Part shown: positions 1-8,432 of the stretch, one piece after another
Position numbering within the stretch: position 1 is the first letter of the stretch
Layout: the number at the start of each line of letters is the position of its first letter
NCBI RefSeq assembly: GCF_036250695.1
Contig: NZ_CP109427.1
Location: 2,852,001-2,916,000, forward strand
Length of the DNA: 64,000 nt
Direction of reading: 5' to 3'
From: Streptomyces sp. NBC_01497
Lineage (GTDB): Bacteria; Actinomycetota; Actinomycetes; Streptomycetales; Streptomycetaceae
The notes under the pieces: generated by a model
Seen by the model: only the letters and a program-made list of their open reading frames with translations
What the model was told of the DNA's origin: nothing
The model's database searches: none
Made by a program: the position numbers and the translations under genes

Positions 1-750
1 CCACTGCCAGATCCGCGGCCCGTCGTAGAGCAGGAAGATCGTCGAGAAGAACGCGAGGAAGATCCCGGTCAGCAGCTCGACGATGACGGTGACGCCCTGC
101 AGGCCGGCCGAGGTGATCTCGTTGGTGTTGGTGCCGATCGCGTTGCTGAGGTTCGCCGCGATGTCGTTGATCTGCTTGTCCGTCACATGGAACGGACTGT
201 TGAGCAGCCAGTGCTTGGCTTCGTTGACGCCGTCGGTCAGCCGGTCGGAGAGGTTCCCGATGTTCTCGGAGACCTGCCAGACCACGAACCAGCCGATCAG
301 AGCGAGAATCACGAACCCGGCCAGCGTGGTCAGGGCGGTCGCGAGCCCGCGCGGCACGCCGTGGCGCTTCAGGCGGGCGACGGTCGGCTGGAGCAGCGCC
401 GTGATGAGCAGCGCCGCGACGAAGGCCAGCACCACCAGGCGTACGGCGCTGACGACCCGCATCAGCACCCACACCGTCGCCGCGAGGATCAGCAGCCGCC
501 AGGCCGCCTCCACGGCGACCCGGATCCCCCACGGAATGGCGGCGACCGGGTCGGGTTTCGCCGCGACGGACGGCGCGTAGTCGGGCGGGGGCGGGACCCG
601 GGACGGTTCCGGGGGGACGGGGACGGGGGCGGGGTCCGGGACGGGGGCGGCGTGCTGCGCTTCCGCCTCGGCCCGGCGCTGATCCAACCGCTGGCCGAGC
701 CTCGTCAGTTCCCCACCCATACGGCCCAGCCACGAAGGCACTCTCGACAT
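1..750 (-). CDS. AI-2E family transporter / UPF0118 membrane protein (3' end outside window)
   Basis: The ATG at 750 opens a frame that stays open to base 1, so at least 250 residues are present and the C-terminus is missing. The first ~75 residues are a cytoplasmic Pro/Glu/Ala-rich stretch. Hydrophobic segments follow at about residues 80-115 and 130-150, then an amphipathic region, then another hydrophobic segment ending in the LLYDGP block. That order is typical of the AI-2E/UPF0118 family (about 350-400 aa). Family members are multi-pass membrane proteins; some export autoinducer or act as Na+/H+ antiporters, and nothing here identifies the substrate. The gene is convergent with nothing visible and lies head-to-tail with the SLT-domain gene upstream of it. 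Confidence 0.85.
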   Translation of the reverse strand, partial: MSRVPSWLGRMGGELTRLGQRLDQRRAEAEAQHAAPVPDPAPVPVPPEPSRVPPPPDYAPSVAAKPDPVAAIPWGIRVAVEAAWRLLILAATVWVLMRVVSAVRLVVLAFVAALLITALLQPTVARLKRHGVPRGLATALTTLAGFVILALIGWFVVWQVSENIGNLSDRLTDGVNEAKHWLLNSPFHVTDKQINDIAANLSNAIGTNTNEITSAGLQGVTVIVELLTGIFLAFFSTIFLLYDGPRIWQW

Positions 751-824
751 GCGTTCCTTCTTTCCCCCGTCCGTCTCCCCACTCGTGTCACCGGAGAGCC
801 GTTCCGAACCGACCGTACACGGGG

Positions 825-857
825 GAAGCCCCCCACCGAAGGACGGAGGGGGGCTTC
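825..857. terminator. Hairpin terminator downstream of the SLT-domain gene
   Basis: A perfect 10-bp inverted repeat, GAAGCCCCCC at 825-834 and GGGGGGCTTC at 848-857, with a 13-nt loop. It lies just past the stop of the minus-strand gene at 911 and has no U-tract, as is usual for Streptomyces terminators. Confidence 0.7.
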
Positions 858-910
858 ACGAGGTTGAGCGGGAGCAGGGAGGGAAGGCGCGGCGGTCCTC
901 CCCGGCTCGC

Positions 911-1627
911 TCAGTACCAGCTGTGGGCCTGCCAGAAGGACCAGGCGCCGCACGGGCTGCCGTAGCGGCTGTCCATGTAGTTCAGGCCCCACTTGATCTG
1001 GGTGGCCGGGTTGGTCTGCCAGTCGGCGCCGGCGGTCGACATCTTGGAGCCGGGCAGGGCCTGCACCAGACCGTAGGCACCGGAACCGGAGTTCGTGGCC
1101 GTGTAGTCCCAGCCCGACTCACGGGTGACGATGTTGCTGAAGCACTGGAACTGGTCGGCCGGCATCATCTGCCGGGCCATCGCCTGGACAGCCGAGGCGG
1201 AGTACGAGCTCTGCACGCTGAAGGCGGAGGCGGACTTGATCGAGTCCTGCTCCGCCTTGAGCTTGGCCGCGGCCTTCTTGGCCTCTTCCGCCTTCTTGGC
1301 GGCCTCCGCCTTGTCGTCGGCCGCCTGCTTCTTGGCCTTCGCGTCGTGGGCGGCCTGGATGCGGGCATCCGCCTCCGCCGACTTCAGGGAGGCGAGGTCC
1401 GCCGCCGTCGACTGGGCACTGGCCTGCTGCGCGAGCGACGCCGTCAGCACCTGGGCCTGCTGACCCGAGGGGATGTCCGCAAGCAGCGTCGCGTCCGAAG
1501 CGGTCGTCTCGAGGTTGTCGGTCGAAGCGTGCTGCGGGTCGCCCGAAGCGACACCTACGACGGCGCCAACAGTGGTGACCGCAGTAGCCGATGCCACTGC
1601 GAATCCCCGGACCGAGATCCGACTCAC
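911..1627 (-). CDS. Secreted lytic transglycosylase-like (SLT/Rpf-type) protein
   Basis: A 238-aa protein when started at the GTG at 1627, which is preceded by GGAAGG at 7-nt spacing; an in-frame ATG at 1654 has no comparable site. The N-terminus (about residues 1-30) is a signal peptide. A long Ala/Lys/Glu-rich, probably coiled-coil region follows (about 55-125). The C-terminal ~80 residues form a transglycosylase-like domain with the catalytic-type Glu in TRESGW and the downstream SGAYGLVQ and W-rich segments. Such proteins cut peptidoglycan glycan strands outside the membrane and act in growth, germination or resuscitation. The ~320-nt leader suggests post-transcriptional control. Confidence 0.88.
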   Translation of the reverse strand: MSRISVRGFAVASATAVTTVGAVVGVASGDPQHASTDNLETTASDATLLADIPSGQQAQVLTASLAQQASAQSTAADLASLKSAEADARIQAAHDAKAKKQAADDKAEAAKKAEEAKKAAAKLKAEQDSIKSASAFSVQSSYSASAVQAMARQMMPADQFQCFSNIVTRESGWDYTATNSGSGAYGLVQALPGSKMSTAGADWQTNPATQIKWGLNYMDSRYGSPCGAWSFWQAHSWY

Positions 1628-1944
1628 ACGGTGTCCTTCCAGCAACGCCCGCACCGGTGACCTCGCGGGCGCGATCTTGCCCCTGGCACTGGCCTCCGCA
1701 CTGCTTGGTCACGGGAGACTCGGGCCCGGTGGACAGTCCTCGGGGGACTGACGCGTGGTACTCGGGCGGCATGCGGCGGGGGGTGTGGAGTTGTGGTGGC
1801 GCCGAAACGCCTGGTGTTCGTGTGCCGCATGCGGGGCCTGACGGAAGCAAGACTCTGCCGGAAGGCGACGCCGCAGGGCAATTCCCAGTTGCGTGGGAAA
1901 GCTCACACCCCGTTTGCCCCAACGGATTTGTGGAAATCCCGCAC
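1628..1944 (-). promoter_or_regulatory. Long structured 5' leader of the SLT-domain gene; possible riboswitch-like element
   Basis: About 317 nt without a gene separate the SLT-domain start from the terminator at 1945-1996. On the minus strand it holds a clear hairpin (TTCCCA / TGGGAA around 1881-1898), a GGGGTG block just before it and a CCGTCAGGCC block downstream. In actinobacteria, cell-wall hydrolase genes of this type are often behind ydaO (cyclic di-AMP) riboswitches. I see only partial resemblance to that consensus, so the assignment is tentative. Confidence 0.35.
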
Positions 1945-1996
1945 GGCACGACGCCGCCCCGCTAAGCTCCTTGGCTCTGCGGGGCGGCGTCGTGCC
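1945..1996. terminator. Strong bidirectional terminator downstream of phoH
   Basis: A perfect 18-bp stem, GGCACGACGCCGCCCCGC at 1945-1962 with its complement at 1979-1996, and a 16-nt loop. It begins 18 nt past the phoH stop and insulates phoH from the SLT gene leader. Confidence 0.85.
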
Positions 1997-2014
1997 TCTG
2001 TGCGGTTCCAGGAC

Positions 2015-3334
2015 TCAGATTTGTCCGTCTTCGAGCATCTCCGTCACCAACGCGGCGATCTGCGATCGCTCGGAGCGCGTCAGCGTGACGTGCGCGAACA
2101 GCGGATGCCCCTTCAGCTTCTCGACCACGGCGACGACTCCGTCGTACCGGCCGACCCGCAGGTTGTCCCGCTGCGCGACGTCATGGGTGAGCACGACACG
2201 CGAGCCGGAGCCGATCCGGGACAGCACCGTCAGCAGGACGTTGCGCTCCAGGGACTGCGCCTCGTCGACGATCACGAACGCGTCGTGCAGTGACCGGCCC
2301 CGGATGTGGGTGAGCGGCAGGACCTCCAGCATCCCGCGCCCCAGCACCTCCTCGATGACCTCGCGGCCCGCGATCGACGACAGTGTGTCGAAGACCGCCT
2401 GCGCCCACGGGCCCATCTTCTCGGCCTCGCTGCCCGGCAGGTAGCCGAGCTCCTGCCCGCCGACCGCGTACAGGGGACGGAAGACCATCACCTTCTGGTG
2501 CTGTCTGCGCTCCATCACGGCTTCGAGGCCGGCGCACAGCGCCAGCGCCGACTTGCCCGTACCGGCCCGGCCGCCCATCGAGATGATGCCGACATCCGGG
2601 TCGAGCAGCAGGTCGAGCGCGATGCGCTGCTCGGCGCTGCGCCCGCGGATGCCGAACGCCTCCCGGTCGCCGCGCACCAGCCGCACGTTGCCGTCGGCGG
2701 TGACCCGGCCGAGCGCCTTGCCGCGCTCGGACTGGAGCACCAGGCCCGTGTGGACCGGCAGCTCGGCCGCCTCCGGTACGTAGAGCGTCTCCTCGGAAAA
2801 GAGGAGATCGACCTGCTCACCGGAGAGGGGCAACTCACTCATGCCCGTCCAGCCGGAGTCGGTGATCGCGAGCTCGGCCCGGTACTCCTCGGCGAGCAGG
2901 CCCACCGACGACGCCTTGATGCGCAGCGGCAGGTCCTTGGAGACGACCGTGACGTCGTACCCCTCGGCCTGGAGGTTGCGCGCGACGGCGAGGATCCGCG
3001 AGTCGTTGTCGCCCAGCCGGAATCCGGCGGGCAGTACCCCCGGGTCCGAATGGTTGAGTTCGACGCGGAGCGTGCCGCCCATGTCGCCGATCGGCAACGG
3101 CGCGTCGAGACGGCCGAAGCGGATGCGGAAGTCGTCCAGCAGCCTCAGCGCCTGCCGGGCGAAATACCCGAGTTCCGGATGGTGCCGCTTGGCCTCCAGC
3201 TCCGTGATCACCACGATCGGGAGCACGACCTCGTGCTCCTCGAAGCGGGACATGGCACCTGGGTCGGCCAGCAGGACGCTGGTGTCGAGTACATACGTGC
3301 GCCGGTCGGAGCGGCGCTTCGAGCTGGTCACCAC
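2015..3334 (-). CDS. phoH: PIN domain + PhoH ATPase (PhoH2-type) protein
   Basis: A 439-aa protein from the GTG at 3334, the start suggested by the conserved [16 protein letters not shown]-terminus. The N-terminal ~140 residues are a PIN nuclease domain, with [11 protein letters not shown] holding the first acidic residue. The C-terminal half is the PhoH ATPase with Walker A GRAGTGKS and Walker [12 protein letters not shown]-PhoH (PhoH2) proteins are RNA helicase/ribonucleases, and in mycobacteria are paired with a small upstream partner. The same frame is open back to 3637, so a start up to 101 codons earlier (for example the ATG at 3409) cannot be excluded. No good ribosome-binding site marks 3334. 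Confidence 0.88.
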   Translation of the reverse strand: MVTSSKRRSDRRTYVLDTSVLLADPGAMSRFEEHEVVLPIVVITELEAKRHHPELGYFARQALRLLDDFRIRFGRLDAPLPIGDMGGTLRVELNHSDPGVLPAGFRLGDNDSRILAVARNLQAEGYDVTVVSKDLPLRIKASSVGLLAEEYRAELAITDSGWTGMSELPLSGEQVDLLFSEETLYVPEAAELPVHTGLVLQSERGKALGRVTADGNVRLVRGDREAFGIRGRSAEQRIALDLLLDPDVGIISMGGRAGTGKSALALCAGLEAVMERRQHQKVMVFRPLYAVGGQELGYLPGSEAEKMGPWAQAVFDTLSSIAGREVIEEVLGRGMLEVLPLTHIRGRSLHDAFVIVDEAQSLERNVLLTVLSRIGSGSRVVLTHDVAQRDNLRVGRYDGVVAVVEKLKGHPLFAHVTLTRSERSQIAALVTEMLEDGQI

Positions 3335-3733
3335 GGAAGGACGAACCCCCTCGGATGAGGTCGGGGATGCGACGGCGTCGCGGGCGGGTGGACCGGGCTC
3401 CTGGCCCATGCGCGGGCCGAGCTCCGGCCCTCCACGTCGCCCGTACGACTCACCGTACGGTCGTCCTGGTGCAAAGGGCCTCCCGGGCGGGCGGCAGCTG
3501 CCGCCCACTGAGAACGACGTCCGCCGACCGGCCCCCCGAGGGACCGGCCAGTACGTTCCGGTACGTCGACCTGCTAGGGGTATTCCCTTTTCCGGCCGCC
3601 GCCATGCGTTGGCATATGACGCACAGCGGGTGAACACCGCGTGTCGGGACGCGGGGAGGCCGCCGGACCCGGCCGCACGGCGGCGGCGGGCCGGCCGGGT
3701 CCCCGGGCGTGTCCGCCCGGAGATCCGTGGTCG
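3335..3733. other. 399-nt interval between uppS and phoH
   Basis: It holds the uppS terminator (3665-3702) and the upstream region of phoH. The phoH frame is open through most of it, but its Arg/Gly/Pro-rich translation resembles GC-rich noncoding sequence. No convincing small gene was found. Confidence 0.4.
3665..3702. terminator. Hairpin terminator downstream of uppS
   Basis: An 11-bp perfect inverted repeat, GGACCCGGCCG at 3665-3675 and CGGCCGGGTCC at 3692-3702, beginning 31 nt past the uppS stop. Confidence 0.65.
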
Positions 3734-4495
3734 TCAGCCCCCGTAGCGGCGGTGACGGGCCGCGTAGTCGCGCAGGGCGCGCAGGAAGTCGACCTTGCGG
3801 AACGCGGGCCAGAAGACGTCGCAGAAGTAGTACTCCGAATGGGCACTCTGCCAGAGCATGAAGCCCGACAGGCGCTGCTCCCCACTCGTGCGGATGACGA
3901 GGTCGGGGTCCGGCTGGCCGCGGGTGTAGAGGTGGGAGGAGATCATGTCGATGTCGACGATCTCGGCCAGGTCCTCGTACGAGGTGCCCTGGGCGGCGTG
4001 GTCGTGCAGCAGGGACCGCACGGCGTCGGCGATCTCCTGCCGGCCGCCGTAGCCCACGGCGACGTTCACGAGTATTCCCTTGTTGCCGACCGTGGCCTGT
4101 TCGGCCTCCTTCAGCACCAGCTGCGTCCCGGCGGGCAGGAGGTCCATCGTGCCGACGTGGTGGACCTGCCAGCAGCCGTCCGCGGCCAGATCACGCACCG
4201 CGTCCTCGATGATCCCCAGCAGCGGGGTCAGCTCCTCCTCGGGCCGGTCGAAGTTGTCCGTGGACAGCAGCCAGAGGGTGACGACCTCGACATTGGTCTC
4301 GGAGCACCAGCCGAGCATCTCCTGGATCTTGCTGGCACCCGCCTTGTGACCCTGTTCGGTGGTACCGCCCGACGCCTTGGCCCAGCGGCGGTTCCCGTCG
4401 AGGATGACCCCGATGTGCTTGGGGCCCTGGGAAAGGTCGAGACGTCCCTCGACCCGGTGGGCGTACAGCCGGTACACAAGGTCGCGCAGGTTCAC
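3734..4495 (-). CDS. uppS: Isoprenyl transferase (undecaprenyl diphosphate synthase)
   Basis: A 253-aa cis-prenyltransferase. It condenses isopentenyl diphosphate units onto farnesyl or a similar allylic diphosphate to make the lipid carrier for peptidoglycan and wall polymers. The family marker HIGVILDGNRRWA lies near residue 28 and holds the catalytic Asp. Downstream are LWLLSTDNF-RP, VNVAVGYGGR-EI, and the substrate-binding PDLVIRTSGE-RLSGF-LWQ-AHSE block. I chose the GTG at 4495 because it follows GAGGTGGA at proper spacing and starts the conserved VNLRDLVYRLY. An in-frame ATG at 4549 would add 18 residues without a binding site. Confidence 0.95.
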   Translation of the reverse strand: MNLRDLVYRLYAHRVEGRLDLSQGPKHIGVILDGNRRWAKASGGTTEQGHKAGASKIQEMLGWCSETNVEVVTLWLLSTDNFDRPEEELTPLLGIIEDAVRDLAADGCWQVHHVGTMDLLPAGTQLVLKEAEQATVGNKGILVNVAVGYGGRQEIADAVRSLLHDHAAQGTSYEDLAEIVDIDMISSHLYTRGQPDPDLVIRTSGEQRLSGFMLWQSAHSEYYFCDVFWPAFRKVDFLRALRDYAARHRRYGG

Positions 4496-4664
4496 TGGGT
4501 CCACCTCATCCGTCGTGTGGGGATCGTCCGCGAGCCGCGACAGCTCCATGGCGCAAAACGCCGGAGCACCGGGCCGCGACGGGGCCCCGAAGCCGTCACA
4601 CTACTGCGCCCACCGCACGGGCACCCAACTCGGTCTGTCACAAGTCCGTGATAAGGAAAGACGT

Positions 4665-5702
4665 GTGACTGATTCTTCTCTCTATATTGCGGCCGACGAG
4701 CGCTACGACTCCATGGAGTACCGGCGCACCGGCCGCAGCGGGCTCAAGCTGCCCGCCATCTCCCTCGGCCTGTGGCACAACTTCGGCGACGACTTCGCCC
4801 TGGGCACGCAGCGCGCGATCCTGCGCCGCGCCTTCGACCTGGGCATCACGCACTTCGACCTGGCGAACAACTACGGACCGCCCCCCGGCTCCGCCGAGCT
4901 GAACTTCGGCAAGCTCTTCGCCCAGGACTTCGCCCCGTACCGCGATGAGCTGATCATCTCGACCAAGGCCGGCTACCGGATGACACCGGGCCCCTACGGT
5001 GAGTGGGGTTCCCGCAAGTACCTGCTGTCCTCGCTGGACGCGTCCCTGAAGCGGATGGGTCTGGACTACGTGGACATCTTCTACTCGCACCGCCCCGACC
5101 CCGAGACCCCGCTCGAAGAGACGATGGGCGCACTGGCCTCCGCCGTCCAGCAGGGCAAGGCGCTGTACGTGGGTGTCTCCTCCTACAACGCGGAGATGAC
5201 CGCCAAGGCCGCGGCCATCCTCAAGGACATGGGGGTGCCCGCACTCATCCACCAGCCGTCCTACTCGATGATCAACCGCTGGATCGAGGACGACGGCCTG
5301 CTCGACACGCTGGAGACGGCGGGCATGGGCTGCATCTCCTTCGTGCCGCTCGCGCAGGGCCTGCTCACCGACAAGTACCTCAACGGCATCCCCGAGGGCT
5401 CGCGGGCCACCCAGGGCAAGTCCCTGGACCCGAAGCTGCTGTCCGAGGAGGTCACCCGCCGGCTGAACGGGCTGAACGACATCGCCCGCCGCAGGGGCCA
5501 GTCGCTCGCCCAGCTGGCCCTCCAGTGGGTGCTGCGCGACCCGCGCATGACGTCGGCGCTGATCGGCGCGTCGAAGGTCAAGCAGGTCGAGCAGAACGTG
5601 GCGGCCCTCTCGGGCGCGCCGCTGACCGAGGAGGAGCTGACGGAGATCGACAGCTTCGCGGTGGACACCGAGGGCACGAACATCTGGGCCGGCCGCAACT
5701 GA
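4665..5702 (+). CDS. Aldo/keto reductase, YghZ/L-glyceraldehyde-3-phosphate reductase-like
   Basis: A 345-aa (beta/alpha)8 NADPH-dependent aldo/keto reductase. The GTG at 4665 follows AAGGAAAG at 4-nt spacing. Family signatures are FDLANNYG (catalytic Asp/Tyr region), STKAGYRM (catalytic Lys), DIFYSHRPD (catalytic His), and a C-terminal ALIGASKVKQVEQNV nucleotide-binding segment. The GYRMTPGPYGEWGSRK and W-rich blocks match the YghZ/Gpr branch that reduces L-glyceraldehyde 3-phosphate or methylglyoxal. It is divergent from uppS and closed by a very strong terminator, so it is probably monocistronic. Confidence 0.9.
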   Translation: MTDSSLYIAADERYDSMEYRRTGRSGLKLPAISLGLWHNFGDDFALGTQRAILRRAFDLGITHFDLANNYGPPPGSAELNFGKLFAQDFAPYRDELIISTKAGYRMTPGPYGEWGSRKYLLSSLDASLKRMGLDYVDIFYSHRPDPETPLEETMGALASAVQQGKALYVGVSSYNAEMTAKAAAILKDMGVPALIHQPSYSMINRWIEDDGLLDTLETAGMGCISFVPLAQGLLTDKYLNGIPEGSRATQGKSLDPKLLSEEVTRRLNGLNDIARRRGQSLAQLALQWVLRDPRMTSALIGASKVKQVEQNVAALSGAPLTEEELTEIDSFAVDTEGTNIWAGRN

Positions 5703-5727
5703 CATCACGGCTTGCTCCGTCCGCGTG

Positions 5728-5783
5728 AACGGCCGAGGGCCGGCGCCCGCCCCACCGGGGTCGGGCGCCGGCCCTCGGCCGTT
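5728..5783. terminator. Very strong terminator downstream of the aldo/keto reductase
   Basis: A perfect 22-bp inverted repeat: arms 5728-5749 and 5762-5783, 12-nt loop, beginning 25 nt past the stop codon and ending in TTT C on the plus strand. Confidence 0.9.
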
Positions 5784-6223
5784 TCCGGGGCTGCCACGTA
5801 CGGGTCCGGGGTGCGGCGTACTGGTCGGGGACGCGTACTGGTCGGGGGTGCCACGTACGGGTCCGGGTGCCGCGTACTGGTCGGGGGCAGCCGCGTACGG
5901 AGCAGTCGCCCCGGCAGCCGGGGTTGTCGCAGGGGGCCGGACCCAGGCTTCGGGGGCGGCACCGCGTGTCCGAACGGGGCGCCCGGTCCACCGAGCCGGT
6001 CGGGTGGTCGCGATGACGGCGCCGTCCGGGCGGTACGGGGTGAGCCCGGCCGCATGCACGGTGCGGGGCACGGTCCGGGCGGCGCGCGAAGGCCGGAACC
6101 GCCTTCCCGTCGGGCGGCCGAAGCCCTGGGCGGGGGCCGCCGGAAGCCCTGAGCGGTGGCGGCCGAAGCCCTGGGCGGTGGCCGTCAGGAGGGTGCCTGG
6201 GGCGCGCGCCGGGGGCGGGGAAG
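5784..6223. repeat. 440-nt gene-free region with irregular GC-rich short repeats
   Basis: No codon-biased frame was recognised. At 5797-5890 a unit like CGTACTGGTCGGGG or CGTACGGGTCCGGG recurs at 5797, 5817, 5834, 5854 and 5873 (17-20 bp spacing). At about 6110-6185 the string GAAGCCCTG-GCGG occurs three times. The long open frames here are by-products of the repeats. Confidence 0.55.
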
Positions 6224-6263
6224 AAAAAACGGGCCGGTCCGTGGGGGGATACGGACCGGCCCG
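6224..6263 (-). terminator. Intrinsic terminator of the methyltransferase transcript
   Basis: A perfect 13-bp stem, arms 6230-6242 (CGGGCCGGTCCGT) and 6251-6263. On the minus strand it is followed directly by GTTTTTTC, a textbook U-tract. It lies about 240 nt past the methyltransferase stop, so that transcript has a long 3' tail. Confidence 0.85.
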
Positions 6264-6506
6264 AGGGGGGGAGTTCCACCATAACCCTTCGTGAGGGAAG
6301 ACGGCAGCCTTGTCGGCGAAGGATGACGCTCCGGAGGCGTCCGAATGCCCCGTGTGGCCTTGGAATTCCGGCCTCCGGGCGGTTTTGCGGACGTTCGGCG
6401 CGACCCTCGCGCGGCGGGTGTGTCGTAACCCTCAGGAGCGACGACGGCCGAGTCACCGGCTTGACGTGGACCTCGACGGCCCGCCGAAACCACCCGAAAG
6501 CACCCC

Positions 6507-7304
6507 TCACGGCGCCGGCCGCTTGCGGGCCTCGATCAGGAACCGGGTGGTCGTGGCGGCGAAAGGACCGTCCCGCAGGATGTCCTCGTGCAGCTCGGCG
6601 AGCCGGTCCCGGTGCCGCTCCACCGTGAAACCGGGCACCATCCAGATCACCTTGCGCAGGAAGTAGACGACGGCCCCGATGTCGGAGAACTCGGTCCGCA
6701 GCTCCGCCGCCCGCAGATCGGTCACCTCCAGCCCCGCCGCCTCGGCCGCCGCGCGCGCCGCCGCCGGGCCGCGCCGCGCGCGCACCTCGGCGCTCTGAGG
6801 CCCGAGGAAGTACTCCACCAGCTCGAAGACGGACGCGGGACCGACCTCCTGCGAGAGGTACGTCCCGCCGGGGGCCAGCACCCGCGCGATCTCGCCCCAC
6901 CGGGCCCGTACGGGATGACGGCTGACGACCAGGTCGAACGCGGCATCGGCGAACGGCAGCGGCGCGCCCTCCGACGTGGCGACGACGACGGCGCCGCGCG
7001 GACTCAGCCGGGCCGTCGCCCGGGCGACGTTCGGGGGCCACGACTCGGTGGCGGCGGTCAGCCGGGGCAACCGGGGCACGCTGTCGAGTACCTCCCCGCC
7101 GCCCGTCTCGATGTCGAGCGCGGCCCGGGCCCGGGACATCCGGTCCGCGACCAGGCGTGCGTAGCCCCAGGGCGGGCGTTCCTCGGTGGCACGGCCGTCG
7201 AGCCAGGAGAAGTCCCAGCCGTCGACGGAGACGGCGGCGGCCTCGGAGACGAGTTCGTCGAAGGTGCGGTGGCGATGGGAGGGGTGCTGGGTGCGGTCCG
7301 GCAT
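6507..7304 (-). CDS. Class I SAM-dependent methyltransferase
   Basis: A 265-aa protein from the ATG at 7304. The SAM-binding motif I region is ALDIETGGGEVLD (about residues 62-74). A motif II-like LPFADAAFDLVVSRH follows at about 116-130, and post-motif II is EIARVLAPGGTYLSQEVG. This is the UbiE/YcgJ-like fold used for small-molecule methylation. The substrate cannot be told. The upstream prepilin peptidase ends 116 nt before it on the same strand, so cotranscription is possible but not functionally obvious. Confidence 0.85.
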   Translation of the reverse strand: MPDRTQHPSHRHRTFDELVSEAAAVSVDGWDFSWLDGRATEERPPWGYARLVADRMSRARAALDIETGGGEVLDSVPRLPRLTAATESWPPNVARATARLSPRGAVVVATSEGAPLPFADAAFDLVVSRHPVRARWGEIARVLAPGGTYLSQEVGPASVFELVEYFLGPQSAEVRARRGPAAARAAAEAAGLEVTDLRAAELRTEFSDIGAVVYFLRKVIWMVPGFTVERHRDRLAELHEDILRDGPFAATTTRFLIEARKRPAP

Positions 7305-7420
7305 GGGAGCGATGCTGGCAGGACGCGTGGGCAGGGCGCGAGCGGATTGTTGCGCGCGGTGCGGGACCGCGTGGTGCCACTGCGCGGTACAGGTCCACGC
7401 GCGCCGAACGCGGCACCGGG

Positions 7421-8179
7421 CTATGCGGCGAGTCCACCGGCGAGCAGACCCGCGAACGCCCCGGCGATCATGAACGGGCCGAACGGGATCGCGGTCTTCC
7501 GTCCGGCCCGGCGCAGCAGCATCAGGCCCAGACCGTAGAGCGCGCCGAAGAGGAACCCGGCGAAGGCCCCGGCGAAGAGGATCGGCCAGCCGTACCAGCC
7601 GAGGGCGCACCCGAGCGGCAGAGCGAGCTTGACGTCTCCGAGGCCGAGGCCGCGCGGGTTGATCAGGAGCAGCACCAAGTAGCCCGCGCCGAGGCCGAGT
7701 CCGCCGAGCAGCGCGGTGGGCCACGATCCGGCGTTCCCGGGGACGAGGGCGGCGGCGCCCAGGAGCAACGGGGTGGCGGCGGCGAGCGGCAGGGTCAGCG
7801 GGTCCGGCAGCCGGTGGACGGCGTGGTCGACGGCGGCGAGCAGGGCCGCGACGGGCACGAGCAGGAGCCAGACGAAGAGTTCGGGGCGCGGGCCGGTGGC
7901 AGCGGCGAGGGCGGCACACGCGAGGGCGGAGGTGATGGGGATGCTGGGGGTAATGGGGGTGGCTGCGGTGGCCGTCCCGGCGGTACCGGCGTCCGGGCCG
8001 AGAGCGCAGGCTCTGCGGCCGACCCATCCGGCAGCCCCGCCGGGAAACGGGTGCCCGTCGGGACACACCGCCCGCAGCTCCTCCCCGGGCTCGACAGACA
8101 ACCGGTACACGGCACGCGGCAGCAGCGAACCCGTGGCGGCGCCCCAGAGCAGCGCGAAGGCAATCAGCGTGACATGCAC
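7421..8179 (-). CDS. Prepilin peptidase (A24 family, PilD/TadV-like)
   Basis: A 252-aa polytopic membrane protease with about six to seven hydrophobic segments. The GTG at 8179 follows GAGGG at 7-nt spacing. The two catalytic aspartates of this aspartic protease family appear as AVDHAVHRLPD and GLGDVKLA. Such enzymes cleave the leader of type IV and Flp prepilins at the membrane. No other prepilin peptidase is visible within the Tad/Flp locus at 14.4-26.7 kb, so this is the likely processing enzyme. The expected N-terminal cysteine pairs of PilD are reduced to single Cys residues, as in non-methylating members. Confidence 0.9.
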   Translation of the reverse strand: MHVTLIAFALLWGAATGSLLPRAVYRLSVEPGEELRAVCPDGHPFPGGAAGWVGRRACALGPDAGTAGTATAATPITPSIPITSALACAALAAATGPRPELFVWLLLVPVAALLAAVDHAVHRLPDPLTLPLAAATPLLLGAAALVPGNAGSWPTALLGGLGLGAGYLVLLLINPRGLGLGDVKLALPLGCALGWYGWPILFAGAFAGFLFGALYGLGLMLLRRAGRKTAIPFGPFMIAGAFAGLLAGGLAA

Positions 8180-8228
8180 GTCAACGCCCTCATGCCTCGA
8201 CGGTCACACGCGGCCGGTGCCTCGACGG

Positions 8229-8432
8229 TCACGCGCTGCCGGTGTGTGCCACGAAATCGGCCCAGGCGGAGGCGGCGAACGCCAGCCTCGGGCCGGTGGT
8301 GTTCTTCGAGTCGCGCACCAGGACGGCGCCGGGGGACGCGGCCACCTCGACGCACTGAGGACCGTCATTACTGCTGTAGCTGCTCTTGATCCACTGCGGC
8401 TCGTTCATGTCTCCAGCCGTGGCTGCATCCAT
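8229..8432 (-). CDS. DUF397 domain protein
   Basis: A 67-aa protein with the DUF397 signature QWIKSSYSSNDGPQCVEVA, a central VRDSKN, and a C-terminal WADFVAH. I chose the ATG at 8432 (GGGAGAG, 5-nt spacing); a GTG at 8435 is also possible. It overlaps the end of the XRE gene, so the two are translationally coupled. DUF397 proteins of Streptomyces (whiJ/abaA-type loci) act with an XRE/DUF5753 partner in developmental control; this link is known for relatives and only inferred here. Confidence 0.9.
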   Translation of the reverse strand: MDAATAGDMNEPQWIKSSYSSNDGPQCVEVAASPGAVLVRDSKNTTGPRLAFAASAWADFVAHTGSA

